Translations under genes and position numbers: made by a program
Assembly (NCBI RefSeq): GCF_002727065.1
Contig: NZ_PDVP01000009.1
Location: forward strand, 1 to 64,000
Reading direction: 5' to 3'
Length of the DNA: 64,000 bases
Source: Zhengella mangrovi
Lineage (GTDB): Bacteria > Pseudomonadota > Alphaproteobacteria > Rhizobiales > Rhizobiaceae
Shown here: positions 1 through 8,193 of the stretch, piece after piece
Position numbering within the stretch: the stretch's first letter is position 1
Layout: each line of letters starts with the position of its first letter
Notes under the pieces: model-generated
What the model was told of the DNA's origin: nothing
The model's input: only the letters and a program-made list of their open reading frames with translations
Databases searched by the model: none

Positions 1-126
1 GCGAGCGGGGTGGGGGCACAAGAGCCTGGTTCACCCCCTCCCGCCAGCCTTCGGCTGTCGACCTCCCCCATCGAGGGGGAGGTGGGCGGCGGCGCAGAAC
101 TCCGCCTCGTCATCCCCGGTCTTGTC
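1..126. repeat. Direct repeat, copy 1
   Basis: This copy matches bases 232-357 at a constant offset of 231 with only a few substitutions. It starts with GCGAGCGGGGTGGGGGCA and contains a hairpin, ACCTCCCCC (61-69) pairing with GGGGGAGGT (75-83) around a five-base loop. The 3' end has drifted from a CCCGGG-CTTGT-CCCGGG palindrome. The left end may be cut by the window edge. Elements of this style are widespread between genes in Alphaproteobacteria; I know of no function. Confidence 0.75.
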
Positions 127-231
127 GCGGAACCCGGGCCGGAAACGGGATGCCAGGCAACAACCGTAGAGAACAACTGCTGCCGTAGGCGCAACTCACC
201 CTCCCCCGGCGTGGGGAGGGTCGTGAGCGCA

Positions 232-357
232 GCGAGCGGGGTGGGGGCATGAAAGCCTGATTCACCCCCTCCCGCCAGCCTTCGGCTGTCGACCTCCCCC
301 ATCGAGGGGGAGGTGGGCGGCGGCGCAGAACTCCGCCTCGTCATCCCCGGGCTTGTC
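232..357. repeat. Direct repeat, copy 2
   Basis: Second copy of the repeat at 1-126. The ACCTCCCCC / GGGGGAGGT hairpin is at 292-300 and 306-314. Between the two copies, at about 198-221, a related hairpin of the form ACCCTCCCC...GGGGAGGGT occurs, so the array consists of related stem-loops. Confidence 0.75.
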
Positions 358-362
358 CCGGG
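339..362. repeat. Small palindromic element CCCGGG-CTTGT-CCCGGG
   Basis: A CGTCATC leader is followed by a six-base perfect inverted repeat around CTTGT. The same element lies in opposite orientation at 934-956. This form is common between genes in Alphaproteobacteria (general knowledge). It could act as a transcript-end or mRNA-stabilising hairpin. Confidence 0.6.
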
Positions 363-751
363 TCCCATGCAAAAAATCCGTCCGCTTTCTGTCCACACCC
401 GTTCGTGCCGTCCCTATGCTCGGCCCACTGTCGCGCAGACGACGGGCCGCGGGTTCGCCACGCGGGTCGGCGCGGCGGAAGCGGAGCGGCGGGGTCCGGG
501 CATAGCGTCCCGAACGGGCCCGGCTTGCGGCGAGGGCGGAGGTGATCTGCCCGAAGCCCGGATCATGCCACAGGCCCCTCGGCAGGACTTCGTCCGGAGG
601 CGGCAGCACGATCCGAAGAGGCGCAGGCGGGCGGGTGTGCCGGTGATGCCCGGCCTGCGACATCAAATCTCCGCGCGGGGCCCCGGTGGCCTTGCACACG
701 ATAAGGCATGCGCTCCGGCGACGCCGGGGCCCCGCCCTCGTGCATTTTTGT

Positions 752-833
752 CTGCTGCCGATCTTGCGCGTGAACACGTGCGATCGGCAGGCCTGCTGCC
801 GGTCTTGCGCGTCGACACGCGCGACCGGCAGGC
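752..833. repeat. Tandem pair of 41-base hairpin units
   Basis: Unit 1 is 752-792 and unit 2 is 793-833. Each folds as GCCGRTC, a TT bulge, a GCGCGT-type inner stem, a short loop, then the complementary arms ending GAYCGGC. An A:T pair in the outer stem of unit 1 (GCCGATC/GATCGGC) becomes G:C in unit 2 (GCCGGTC/GACCGGC), which is a compensatory change. An inner G-T wobble in unit 1 becomes G-C in unit 2. Both units keep the TT bulge. This pattern suggests selection on structure, or a mobile palindromic element. Confidence 0.7.
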
Positions 834-933
834 CAGAAGCCTTCAAAGAGCCAGACGGGATGAAAAACCGGGCGTGGCGGCGAGGACGCATGCCACCCGG
901 ATATGCGAGCGCCGGACACGGAAAGGCCGGGCC

Positions 934-956
934 CCCGGGACAAGCCCGGGATGACG
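934..956. repeat. Small palindromic element, inverted copy
   Basis: CCCGGG-ACAAG-CCCGGG followed by ATGACG, the reverse complement of the element at 339-362 apart from one base. It lies directly after the aapP stop codon in the transcription direction of that gene, so it could form the 3' end hairpin of the aap mRNA. Confidence 0.6.
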
Positions 957-966
957 GGACAGCCGC

Positions 967-1761
967 TCAGTGCAGGATCTGGCTGAGGAACAGCTTGGTG
1001 CGCTCGTGCTGCGGGTTGTCGAAGAACTCATCGGGGGCGTTCTGCTCCACGATCTGGCCCTGGTCCATGAAGATGACGCGGTTGGCCACCTGGCGGGCAA
1101 AGCCCATCTCGTGGGTGACGCAGAGCATGGTCATGCCCTCTTCAGCGAGGCCGACCATGGTGTCGAGCACCTCCTTGATCATCTCCGGGTCGAGCGCCGA
1201 GGTGGGCTCGTCGAAGAGCATGATGCGGGGGCTCATGCACAGCGATCGGGCGATGGCGACGCGCTGCTGCTGGCCGCCGGAGAGCTGGCCGGGATACTTG
1301 TTGGCCTGCTCGGGGATCTTGACGCGCTGCAGGTAGTGCATCGCGATCTCCTCGGCCTCCTTCTTCGGCATCTTGCGCACGTGGATGGGCGCCAGCGTAC
1401 AGTTCTCCAGGATGGTCAGGTGCGGGAAGAGATTGAAGTGCTGGAACACCATGCCGACTTCGCGGCGGATCTCGTCGATCTTCTTCAGGTCGTTGGTCAG
1501 CTCGATGCCGTCAACGATGATCTTGCCCTTCTGGTGCTCTTCCAGCCGGTTGATGCAGCGGATCATGGTGGACTTGCCCGAGCCGGACGGGCCGGCGATG
1601 ACGATGCGCTCGCCGCGCATGACCTTCAGGTTGATGTCGCGCAGCACGTGGAACTCGCCGTACCACTTGTGCATGCCGATGATTTCCACGGCGACTTCGG
1701 TTTCCGAGACCTGCATGCCGGCAGGCTTCGCGGTGGCTTCAGCGGTGTGAACGTCGGCCAT
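967..1761 (-). CDS. aapP: Amino-acid ABC transporter ATP-binding protein AapP
   Basis: Cytoplasmic ATPase that powers uptake of L-amino acids through the AapQ-AapM channel. The 264-residue protein has a complete nucleotide-binding domain: Walker A GPSGSGKS at 57-64, Q-loop Gln107, signature LSGGQ at 160-164, Walker [12 protein letters not shown] from 181 and switch His217. It is closest in type to the polar amino-acid (GlnQ/AapP) ATPases. The first ATG has AGGAG seven bases upstream. It is the last gene of the leftward series aapJ-aapQ-aapM-aapP, ten bases after aapM. The extra N-terminal 20 or so residues before the domain are normal for Aap-type proteins. Confidence 0.95.
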   Translation of the reverse strand: MADVHTAEATAKPAGMQVSETEVAVEIIGMHKWYGEFHVLRDINLKVMRGERIVIAGPSGSGKSTMIRCINRLEEHQKGKIIVDGIELTNDLKKIDEIRREVGMVFQHFNLFPHLTILENCTLAPIHVRKMPKKEAEEIAMHYLQRVKIPEQANKYPGQLSGGQQQRVAIARSLCMSPRIMLFDEPTSALDPEMIKEVLDTMVGLAEEGMTMLCVTHEMGFARQVANRVIFMDQGQIVEQNAPDEFFDNPQHERTKLFLSQILH

Positions 1762-1771
1762 TGGCTGGCTC

Positions 1772-2929
1772 CTATCGCTTGTGGCCGGTGTCGAGCCGGC
1801 GTTCCATGAAGATCGAGTAACGGGACATGCCGAAGCAGAAGATCCAGAATATGAAGCCCGCGAAGACGAGGCCGGTCGCCGGGGTCTGCGCCGATGCCCA
1901 GGTGGAATCGGAGAAGTTCAGGCGGACGATGCCGAGCAGGTCGAACATGCCGATGATGTAGACCAGACTGGTGTCCTTGAACATGCCGATGAAGGTGTTG
2001 ACGATGCCCGGGATCACCAGTTTCAGCGCCTGCGGCAGGATGATCAGGTTCATCTTCTGCCAGTAGCCGAGACCAAGCGAATCGGCGCCCTCGTACTGGC
2101 CCTTCGGAATGGCCTGCAGGCCGCCGCGCACCACTTCCGCCATGTATGCGGAGGCAAACAGGGCCACGCCGATGAGCGCGCGCAGCAGCTTGTCGAAGGT
2201 GACGCCCTGCGGCAGGAACAGCGGCAGCATGACCGAGGCCATGAACAGGACGGTGACCAGCGGCACGCCGCGCACGACCTCGATGAAGGTTATGCACAGG
2301 CTCTTGATCACCGGCATGTTGGAGCGCCGGCCGAGCGCCAGGACGATGCCGAAGGGCAGCGACACGGCAATGCCGACGAAGGACAGCACCAGGGTGACCA
2401 TGAGGCCGCCCCAGAGCGGCGTTTCGACGACTTCCAGGCCGAAGATGCCACCGTAGAGCATGATGAAGGCAAAGACCGGGAAAACGCCGAAGAACAGGAT
2501 GGCGTTCAGACCCTTGCGCGGCACCGAGGGCGTGAGCATCGGAATCATCAGGCCGAAAAAGGCCAGGCCGGTGACCCAGACGCGCCAGCGCTCGGCGATC
2601 GGGTAGCGGCCGACGAGGAACTGCTCGAACTTCGAGCCGACGAAGGCCCAGCAGGCGCCGGCCCAGTCGTTCGGTTGAATGCCGCCCTGGGCCTCGGTGG
2701 CGCAGAACGTGCGGTCGGTCCCGGTGTACTGCGCGGAAACGAAGAGCCAGTTCAGCATGGGAGGCAGGAAATAGAGGATCGCGGCCAGGGCGATCAGCGT
2801 CATGGTGCTGTCGGTGACACTGGCGAACAGGTTTTTCCGGATCCAGGCGCCCCAGCTCTTTTCGCTGACCGGGGCGGCCTGCGCGTTGATCATTTCCATG
2901 CGGACGTAGGAGAGGTCGTGTTCCTGCAT
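1772..2929 (-). CDS. aapM: Amino-acid ABC transporter permease AapM
   Basis: Inner-membrane permease that pairs with AapQ. The 385-residue protein begins with a cytoplasmic stretch, then a first membrane segment, a long periplasmic loop and a C-terminal HisM-type permease domain. The EAA-like loop lies in the segment [18 protein letters not shown], the contact site for AapP. Length and architecture fit the long AapM/BztC type rather than short HisM proteins. It starts six bases after aapQ, with the ribosome site GGAGAGG overlapping the aapQ stop. Substrate range (general L-amino acids) is inferred from the conserved gene order. Confidence 0.93.
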   Translation of the reverse strand: MQEHDLSYVRMEMINAQAAPVSEKSWGAWIRKNLFASVTDSTMTLIALAAILYFLPPMLNWLFVSAQYTGTDRTFCATEAQGGIQPNDWAGACWAFVGSKFEQFLVGRYPIAERWRVWVTGLAFFGLMIPMLTPSVPRKGLNAILFFGVFPVFAFIMLYGGIFGLEVVETPLWGGLMVTLVLSFVGIAVSLPFGIVLALGRRSNMPVIKSLCITFIEVVRGVPLVTVLFMASVMLPLFLPQGVTFDKLLRALIGVALFASAYMAEVVRGGLQAIPKGQYEGADSLGLGYWQKMNLIILPQALKLVIPGIVNTFIGMFKDTSLVYIIGMFDLLGIVRLNFSDSTWASAQTPATGLVFAGFIFWIFCFGMSRYSIFMERRLDTGHKR

Positions 2930-2935
2930 CGGTGC

Positions 2936-4126
2936 TTACCTCTCCACCAGCGCCATCTTGGCGTTGAACCAGTTCATGAACAGCGAGGTGCCAAGGCTCA
3001 GACCCAGGTAGACCACCATCCAGATGACGACGACCTCGATGGCCTGGCCGGTCTGGTTGAGGACCGTGCCGCCGACGGCGACGAGGTCCGGGTAGCCGAT
3101 GGCAATGGCCAGCGAGGAGTTCTTGGTCAGGTTCAGGTACTGGCTGGTCAGCGGCGGAATGACGATGCGCATCGCCTGCGGCACGATGACCAGACGCGAC
3201 GTCTGACCGGGACGCAGGCCGAGCGCGTAGGACGCCTCCGTCTGGCCCTTGGCGACGCCCAGGATGCCGGCGCGGACGATCTCGGCGATGAAGGCCGCGG
3301 TGTAGAAGGACAGCGCCAGGTAGAGCGAAAGGAATTCCGGCTTCACCTGGAGGCCGCCGCGCAGGTTGAAGCGACCGAGTTCGGGGATGTCCCAGGTCAG
3401 CGGGAAGCCGGTGACGATGAAGGCCAGCAGCGGCAGGCCGATGAGCAGGCCGACGGACGTCCACAGCACGGGGAACGGCTGGCCGGTGGCCATCTGGCGC
3501 TGCCAGGCCCAGCGGCGCACCAGGAAAATGGCGACGATGGCGACGAGGATGGCAATCGCGATCAGGCCGGCGCCCTCGCCCCAGACCGCGCGCGGCAGGA
3601 AAATGCCGCGGTTGTTGAGGAAGGCGCCGAGCGGCAGGTCGACGCTGTCGCGCGGTTGCGGCAGCACGGACAGGACGCCGAAGTACCAGAAGAAGATGAC
3701 CAGCAGCGGCGGGATGTTGCGGAAGATCTCGACGTAGACCATGCAGATCTTGCGGATCAGCCAGTTGTGCGAGAGGCGCCCGAGGCCGACCAGGAAACCG
3801 ACGATGGTGGCCGTCAGCACACCGGCGAAGGCCACGATGACCGTGTTGATCATGCCGATGATGAAGGCACGCCCGTAGGTCGAATCGCTCGTATAATCGA
3901 CCGGTGTCTGGCCGATGTCGAAACCGGCCCGGCTGTTCAGGAAATCATAGCCGGAGGCGATGTTCGCCCGGTGCAGGTTCTCGATGGTGTTGCTGGTGAT
4001 CCACCAGACGAGGGCGACAAGCCCGGCGAAAACGAGCACCTGGTAGACGATGCCGCGCACCTTCGGGTCATAGAACCACGATGCGGACGCACTGCCCCGG
4101 TCCCCGGAGATATCTGTGGAAGCCAT
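2936..4126 (-). CDS. aapQ: Amino-acid ABC transporter permease AapQ
   Basis: Partner permease of AapM, 396 residues, with many hydrophobic segments and a C-terminal permease domain whose EAA-type loop reads EIVRAGILGVAKGQTEASYALGL. The N-terminal part carries a large periplasmic loop, typical of AapQ/BztB. The ATG at 4126 has GAGGGG three bases upstream. A 138-base gap containing a strong hairpin separates it from aapJ, in line with higher expression of the binding protein than of the membrane parts. Confidence 0.93.
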   Translation of the reverse strand: MASTDISGDRGSASASWFYDPKVRGIVYQVLVFAGLVALVWWITSNTIENLHRANIASGYDFLNSRAGFDIGQTPVDYTSDSTYGRAFIIGMINTVIVAFAGVLTATIVGFLVGLGRLSHNWLIRKICMVYVEIFRNIPPLLVIFFWYFGVLSVLPQPRDSVDLPLGAFLNNRGIFLPRAVWGEGAGLIAIAILVAIVAIFLVRRWAWQRQMATGQPFPVLWTSVGLLIGLPLLAFIVTGFPLTWDIPELGRFNLRGGLQVKPEFLSLYLALSFYTAAFIAEIVRAGILGVAKGQTEASYALGLRPGQTSRLVIVPQAMRIVIPPLTSQYLNLTKNSSLAIAIGYPDLVAVGGTVLNQTGQAIEVVVIWMVVYLGLSLGTSLFMNWFNAKMALVER

Positions 4127-4208
4127 GATCCCCTCATGAGCTTGTCTGTTTTTTTGAGCGGCCCGGTGGTGTTTTCAGGTGGGCCTTGCCCGGCGAACCG
4201 GGAGAAGT

Positions 4209-4232
4209 GGCGGGCGGCCGGAGCCGCCTGCC
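4209..4232. terminator. Hairpin between aapJ and aapQ
   Basis: GGCGGGCGGC and GCCGCCTGCC form a ten-base stem with one wobble around a four-base loop. No U-run follows in the leftward reading direction, so full termination is unlikely. Hairpins after binding-protein genes commonly protect the upstream message or attenuate transcription into the permeases; that role is inferred here. Confidence 0.5.
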
Positions 4233-4264
4233 GTGCTTGTTTCAGGCGAGCCTCGCGGCCGCGA

Positions 4265-5296
4265 TCAGCGGATCGGCGGGGCGTACTGCAGGCCGCCCTT
4301 GGTCCACAGCGCGTTCAGACCGCGGGAGATCTTCAGGTTGGAGCCGGAGCCGACGTTGCGCTCGAAAGCTTCGCCGTAGTTGCCGACATGCTTGATGATG
4401 CGCACGACCCAATCGTTGGTCAGGCCGAGGTTCTCACCCAGCTTGCCACCTTCCTCGGTACCCAGCAGGCGCTTGATGTCCGGGTTGGCGGAGCTCTTCA
4501 TCTCCTCGACATTGGCGGAGGTCACGCCGAGTTCCTCGGCGGCCACCATGGCGAAATGCGTCCAGGAGACGATGTCGAACCACTGGTCATCGCCCTGGCG
4601 CACGGCCGGGCCGAGCGGCTCCTTGGAAATGATTTCCGGCAGAACCATGTGGTCGTCCGGGTTCTTCAGCGTCAGGCGGATGCCGTAAAGGCCGGACTGG
4701 TCGGTCGTGTAGACGTCGCAACGGCCGGAATCGTAGGCCGCGTTGACCTCTTCGAGCTTTTCGAAGACGACCGGGTTGTACTGCATGTTGTTCGCCTTGA
4801 AGTAGTCGGCGAGGTTCAGCTCGGTCGTCGTGCCGGCCTGCACGCAGACGGCGGCGCCGGACAGCTGCAGGGCGGAGGTGATGTCGGGCAGGTTCTTCTT
4901 GTTGATCATGAAGCCCTGGCCGTCATAGTAGTTCACGGCGCGGAAGTTCAGGCCGAGCGCGGTGTCGCGGCTGATCGTCCAGGTCGTGTTGCGCGGCAGC
5001 ATGTCGACCTCGCCCGACTGCAGCGCGGTGAAGCGCTCCTTGGCGGACAGCGGCGAGAACTTCGCAGCGTTCGGATCGTCGAAGATGGCGGAAGCGACGG
5101 CGCGGCAGAGATCGACGTCGAGACCCGACCATTCACCCTTGTCGTTCGGCGCGGAGAAACCGGCAAGACCGGTGGACACGCCGCACTGCACAAAGCCCTT
5201 GGCCTTGACGTCGTCCAGCGTCGCGGCGGAGGCCGCGGAGGCGGCAACCGTCAGCATGGCTGCGCCGAATACGCCTGTGAGAATCTGTTTCTTCAT
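4265..5296 (-). CDS. aapJ: Periplasmic amino-acid-binding protein AapJ
   Basis: Solute-binding protein of the Aap ABC system, 343 residues. The start has a basic n-region (MKKQ), a hydrophobic core and an AxA-type cleavage site near ASAASAATL. The mature part shows the family 3 binding fold: GLAGFSAPNDKGEWSGLDVDLCRAVA with the amino-acid-binding aspartate, then VDMLPRNTTWTISRD. It is the first gene of the leftward aap operon. The ATG at 5296 has AAGGGG about eleven bases upstream, a slightly long spacing. It is divergent from metC, an arrangement familiar from Rhizobium. Confidence 0.94.
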   Translation of the reverse strand: MKKQILTGVFGAAMLTVAASAASAATLDDVKAKGFVQCGVSTGLAGFSAPNDKGEWSGLDVDLCRAVASAIFDDPNAAKFSPLSAKERFTALQSGEVDMLPRNTTWTISRDTALGLNFRAVNYYDGQGFMINKKNLPDITSALQLSGAAVCVQAGTTTELNLADYFKANNMQYNPVVFEKLEEVNAAYDSGRCDVYTTDQSGLYGIRLTLKNPDDHMVLPEIISKEPLGPAVRQGDDQWFDIVSWTHFAMVAAEELGVTSANVEEMKSSANPDIKRLLGTEEGGKLGENLGLTNDWVVRIIKHVGNYGEAFERNVGSGSNLKISRGLNALWTKGGLQYAPPIR

Positions 5297-5615
5297 GTGG
5301 CAAAAACCCCTTGTTTACCGGCCGGTACATCCGGCCTCATTATTCAATCCGGCCACGGCCTGCCGTTTCGGCATTCCATCCGGCCAAACAACCGATGGTC
5401 CCCTGTGCCCGGTTCCCATTGCAGCGACTATCAAATTCGCTCTTGGTCGCATCGTCAAGCACAGTCTGCGGGCAATGATGCATTTCCGTGCATGGCCAGA
5501 CCACCTGCCGCAAGGTCAGCGCGCCGCCGACGGTCCGGCATATCCGATACTTGCGACGGAGACTGGCGCGTCCTATGCCTTGCGCAATGGCATTCAAGCG
5601 GGAAGGAATCGGGGC
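5297..5615. other. Divergent intergenic region between aapJ and metC
   Basis: About 320 bases without a credible gene. It must hold the promoters of the leftward aap operon and of rightward metC. I could not pick convincing -35/-10 pairs or an operator by eye. The metC ribosome site (GGAAGG, about 5601-5606) is at its right end. Confidence 0.6.
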
Positions 5616-6791
5616 ATGGCGCCGGAGGATGAGAAAACCATGGGGATCAACACGCGGCTGGCACATGCAGGGCATGATCCGCGGTCGTTCCACGGCTTTG
5701 TCCAGCCGCCCGTGGTGCATGCCTCGACCGTGCTGTTTCCGGACGCGGCGACGCTGGAATCGCGCAAGCAGCGCTACACCTACGGGACACGCGGCACGCC
5801 GACAACCGATGCGCTGGCCGATGCCATGAACGCCCTGGAAGGCTCGGCAGGAACAATCTGCGTTCCCTCCGGGCTGGCCGCCGTCACGGTGCCGCTGCTC
5901 TCCTTCCTGTCGGCCGGCGATCACCTGCTGATCGTCGATTCGGTCTACAATCCGACCCGGCGTTTCGCCGATACCATGCTCGAGCGCCTCGGCATCGAGG
6001 TCGAATACTATCCGCCCGAGATCGGCGCCGGCATCGCCACGCTGATGAAGCCGAACACCAGGGTCGTGTGGACCGAATCGCCCGGCTCCAACACGTTCGA
6101 AATCCAGGATATCCCGGCCATCTGCGCGGTGGCGCACGCGCAGGATGCCGTCGTGATGATGGACAACACCTGGGCGACGCCGCTCTTTTTCCGGCCGCTC
6201 GATTTCGGGGTCGACATCTCGGTGCACGCCGCGACCAAGTATCCCGGCGGTCATTCCGACGTGCTGCTCGGCACCGTTTCGGCGAACGCTGCCTGCTGGG
6301 AGCAGCTCAACGAGGGTTTCATGACGCTCGGCACCTGCGCCGGGCCGGACGATGTCTACCTCGTGCAGCGCGGCCTGAAGACAATGGGCGTCCGCCTTCA
6401 ACGCCATGGCGAAAGCGCGCTGGCGCTGGCGCAATGGCTGGAGGGCCAGGCCGGCGTCAGCCGTGTGCTGCATCCCGCCCTGCCGTCGTTCCCGGGCCAC
6501 GACCTGTGGAAGCGTGACTTTTGCGGCTCCTCCGGCCTGTTCTCCATCGTGCTCGACGGCGGCGGCAAGGAAAAGGCGCATGCCTTCCTCGATGCCCTGC
6601 GGATCTTCGGGATCGGCTATTCCTGGGGCGGCCACGAAAGCCTGGCCATCCACGTTTATCTCGGCGACCGCACCGTCAGCCGGTCCGACTACGGCGGCCC
6701 CCTGATCCGCCTTCAGATCGGACTTGAAGATGTCGCCGACCTGAAAGCCGACCTGTCCGCAGCGCTCGCCGCGGCCAACGCGGTGACCTGA
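5616..6791 (+). CDS. metC: Cystathionine beta-lyase (PLP-dependent)
   Basis: Cytoplasmic PLP enzyme of the Cys/Met metabolism family that would cleave cystathionine to homocysteine, pyruvate and ammonia in methionine synthesis. The 391-residue protein carries HAATKYPGGHSDVLLG, with the PLP lysine in the ATKY context, and the DNTWATPLFFRPLDFGVDIS segment. The frame stays open far upstream, but the ATG at 5616 follows GGAAGG at a suitable distance and the family begins about here; an alternative ATG is at 5640. It meets the next, oppositely transcribed gene at 6792 with no gap and no hairpin. Related gamma-lyases are not excluded. Confidence 0.9.
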   Translation: MAPEDEKTMGINTRLAHAGHDPRSFHGFVQPPVVHASTVLFPDAATLESRKQRYTYGTRGTPTTDALADAMNALEGSAGTICVPSGLAAVTVPLLSFLSAGDHLLIVDSVYNPTRRFADTMLERLGIEVEYYPPEIGAGIATLMKPNTRVVWTESPGSNTFEIQDIPAICAVAHAQDAVVMMDNTWATPLFFRPLDFGVDISVHAATKYPGGHSDVLLGTVSANAACWEQLNEGFMTLGTCAGPDDVYLVQRGLKTMGVRLQRHGESALALAQWLEGQAGVSRVLHPALPSFPGHDLWKRDFCGSSGLFSIVLDGGGKEKAHAFLDALRIFGIGYSWGGHESLAIHVYLGDRTVSRSDYGGPLIRLQIGLEDVADLKADLSAALAAANAVT

Positions 6792-7394
6792 TCAGGGCAC
6801 CAGCCAGCGGTCGGCCCTGCCCCGTCCCGGCGCCTGCCAGACCGCGCGGCGATGGCCGGCGGGTTCCAGTGACACGCCCTCGATCTCGTCCACGGCAACA
6901 TTGACGACGGTAAAGTGCGCCAGTCCCGGATCGGCGATGCCGGCCGCCGGCGGCTCGTGGCGGGCATAAGCCCCCCCTGCCGCGATGGTGCCGCCCTGGG
7001 GTGCGGCCAGGCGATAGACGTGACGGGTGCGATCGGGGAGCCCGGTCCAGGCGGCCAGCGCGTCGGGTTCCGGGGGGCGGGCCAGGAGCGCCGTACCGCG
7101 AAGGCGGATCATCAGTTGCAGGTCCTGGCGCCAGACATGGATCTCGAGGCGCGGATCGGCGGCAAGCTCGGCCGCCTTGGAACTGGTCGCGTCGGTGTGA
7201 AAGGTCACGCGCCAGCCGCCGCGCTCTACCGAGCGGAGCATGACGGTGCGCAGGCGCGGACTGCCATCGGGGGCAATGGTGGCGACCTGCATCAGGCGCG
7301 GCTGCAAATCGCTTCCGGCAGCAGCCTCGGCCAGGACCTGCCGGCACCAGGCGGAAAATGCCTGGAGATCGTCATGCCAGGCGGGCTTGGTCAC
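6792..7394 (-). CDS. Pyridoxamine 5'-phosphate oxidase-like flavin-binding protein
   Basis: A 200-residue protein with the split-barrel flavin-binding fold of PNPOx-like proteins: the N-terminal PRLMQVATIAPDGSPRLRTVML, then VTFHTDATSSKAAELAADPR and a C-terminal half ending WLVP. It is shorter than a true PdxH and lacks a recognisable PdxH C-terminal signature, so a general FMN oxidoreductase or heme/flavin-binding role is more cautious. The GTG start overlaps the preceding SDR stop (GTGA), so the two are translationally coupled. It is the last gene of the Rieske operon. Confidence 0.8.
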   Translation of the reverse strand: MTKPAWHDDLQAFSAWCRQVLAEAAAGSDLQPRLMQVATIAPDGSPRLRTVMLRSVERGGWRVTFHTDATSSKAAELAADPRLEIHVWRQDLQLMIRLRGTALLARPPEPDALAAWTGLPDRTRHVYRLAAPQGGTIAAGGAYARHEPPAAGIADPGLAHFTVVNVAVDEIEGVSLEPAGHRRAVWQAPGRGRADRWLVP

Positions 7395-8158
7395 GCGCTC
7401 GTCACGCCCCCGTCGGCGACGATGGTCTCGCCGGTGATGAAGCTGGCGGCATCTGAGGCCAGGAAGGCGGCAACGGGGCCGATCTCGTCCGGCCGGCCGA
7501 TGCGACGCAGCGGCGTCATGGCGTTGCGGAATTTCATCGCCTTCTCGTCCTCCCAGAGGGCACGGGCGAAATCGGTCTTGACGAGGCCGGGCGCAACGCA
7601 ATTGACGCGGATGCCGCTCGGCCCGTGCTCGACGGCGAGGTTCTTGGCGAGGATCACGTCCGCCGCTTTCGACATGCCATAGGCGCCGATGACGCCGTTG
7701 CCACGCAGGCCACCAATGGAGGAAATGATGACAATGGAGCCGTTGCCCTTTTCGGCCATGCCGGGAATCACCCGGCCGCAAAGCCAGAGATTGGATTTCA
7801 CGTTGTTGGCGAAAATCTTGTCGAACGCCTCGTCCGGCAGGCCGGTCAGCGGGCCGTAATAGGGGTTCACGGCGGCGTTGCAGACGAGAATGTCCGGCTT
7901 GCCCCAGTGCGCCTCGGTTTCGGCGACCAGGTTTTCCACCTGCGCCTTGTCGGAGATGTTGCACGGCACGACCAGCGCTTCGCCGCCGGCCTCGCGGATG
8001 CCCGACGCGGCTTCCTCGCAGGCGTCGGCCTTGCGGCTGGAGACCACCACCTTCGCCCCGAGGCCGGCCATGCATTCGGCAATGGCCTTGCCGATGCCGC
8101 GCGACGAACCGGTGATGACGGCGATCTTGCCTTCCAGCGAAAACGGGTTGCGAAACAT
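7391..8158 (-). CDS. Short-chain dehydrogenase/reductase
   Basis: NAD(P)-dependent oxidoreductase of the classical SDR family, 255 residues. The cofactor motif TGSSRGIG is at 16-23, NAAV at about 94-97, catalytic Ser at 146/147, Tyr160 and Lys164 in YGMSK, and a C-terminal ADGGVTSA. The length is standard. It follows the glutamine-synthetase-like gene by 35 bases and overlaps the flavin protein gene by four, so it belongs to the same transcript. It likely oxidises an alcohol or dihydrodiol intermediate made by the upstream oxygenase; the substrate is unknown. Confidence 0.9.
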   Translation of the reverse strand: MFRNPFSLEGKIAVITGSSRGIGKAIAECMAGLGAKVVVSSRKADACEEAASGIREAGGEALVVPCNISDKAQVENLVAETEAHWGKPDILVCNAAVNPYYGPLTGLPDEAFDKIFANNVKSNLWLCGRVIPGMAEKGNGSIVIISSIGGLRGNGVIGAYGMSKAADVILAKNLAVEHGPSGIRVNCVAPGLVKTDFARALWEDEKAMKFRNAMTPLRRIGRPDEIGPVAAFLASDAASFITGETIVADGGVTSA

Positions 8159-8193
8159 GATTTCTTCCTCCGGTCGATCCTGTTGTGCGCCGT

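Larger units (their letters stand above)
1..966. other. Gene-free intergenic region packed with repeats and palindromes
   Basis: No reading frame here looks like a real protein; the frames that are open are arginine- and proline-rich by-products of high GC. The stretch holds a long direct duplication (1-126 and 232-357), several self-complementary hairpins, two copies of a CCCGGG-CTTGT-CCCGGG element in opposite orientation, and a tandem pair of 41-base hairpin units (752-833). It lies downstream of aapP. What lies left of base 1 is unknown. I see no tRNA or rRNA gene in it. Confidence 0.7.

Noticed and set aside
752-833. Possible CRISPR array
   Set aside because: Only two units, directly abutting without spacers, and no cas genes in the window.
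313-954. Several open frames in the first kilobase
   Set aside because: They overlap one another on both strands, contain the repeats and hairpins, and have no ribosome sites or family features.
1781-5632. A 1283-codon open frame on the plus strand
   Set aside because: It is antisense to aapM, aapQ and aapJ, has a composition dominated by Asp, Gly, Ala and Arg with no domain, and the minus-strand genes are clear family members.
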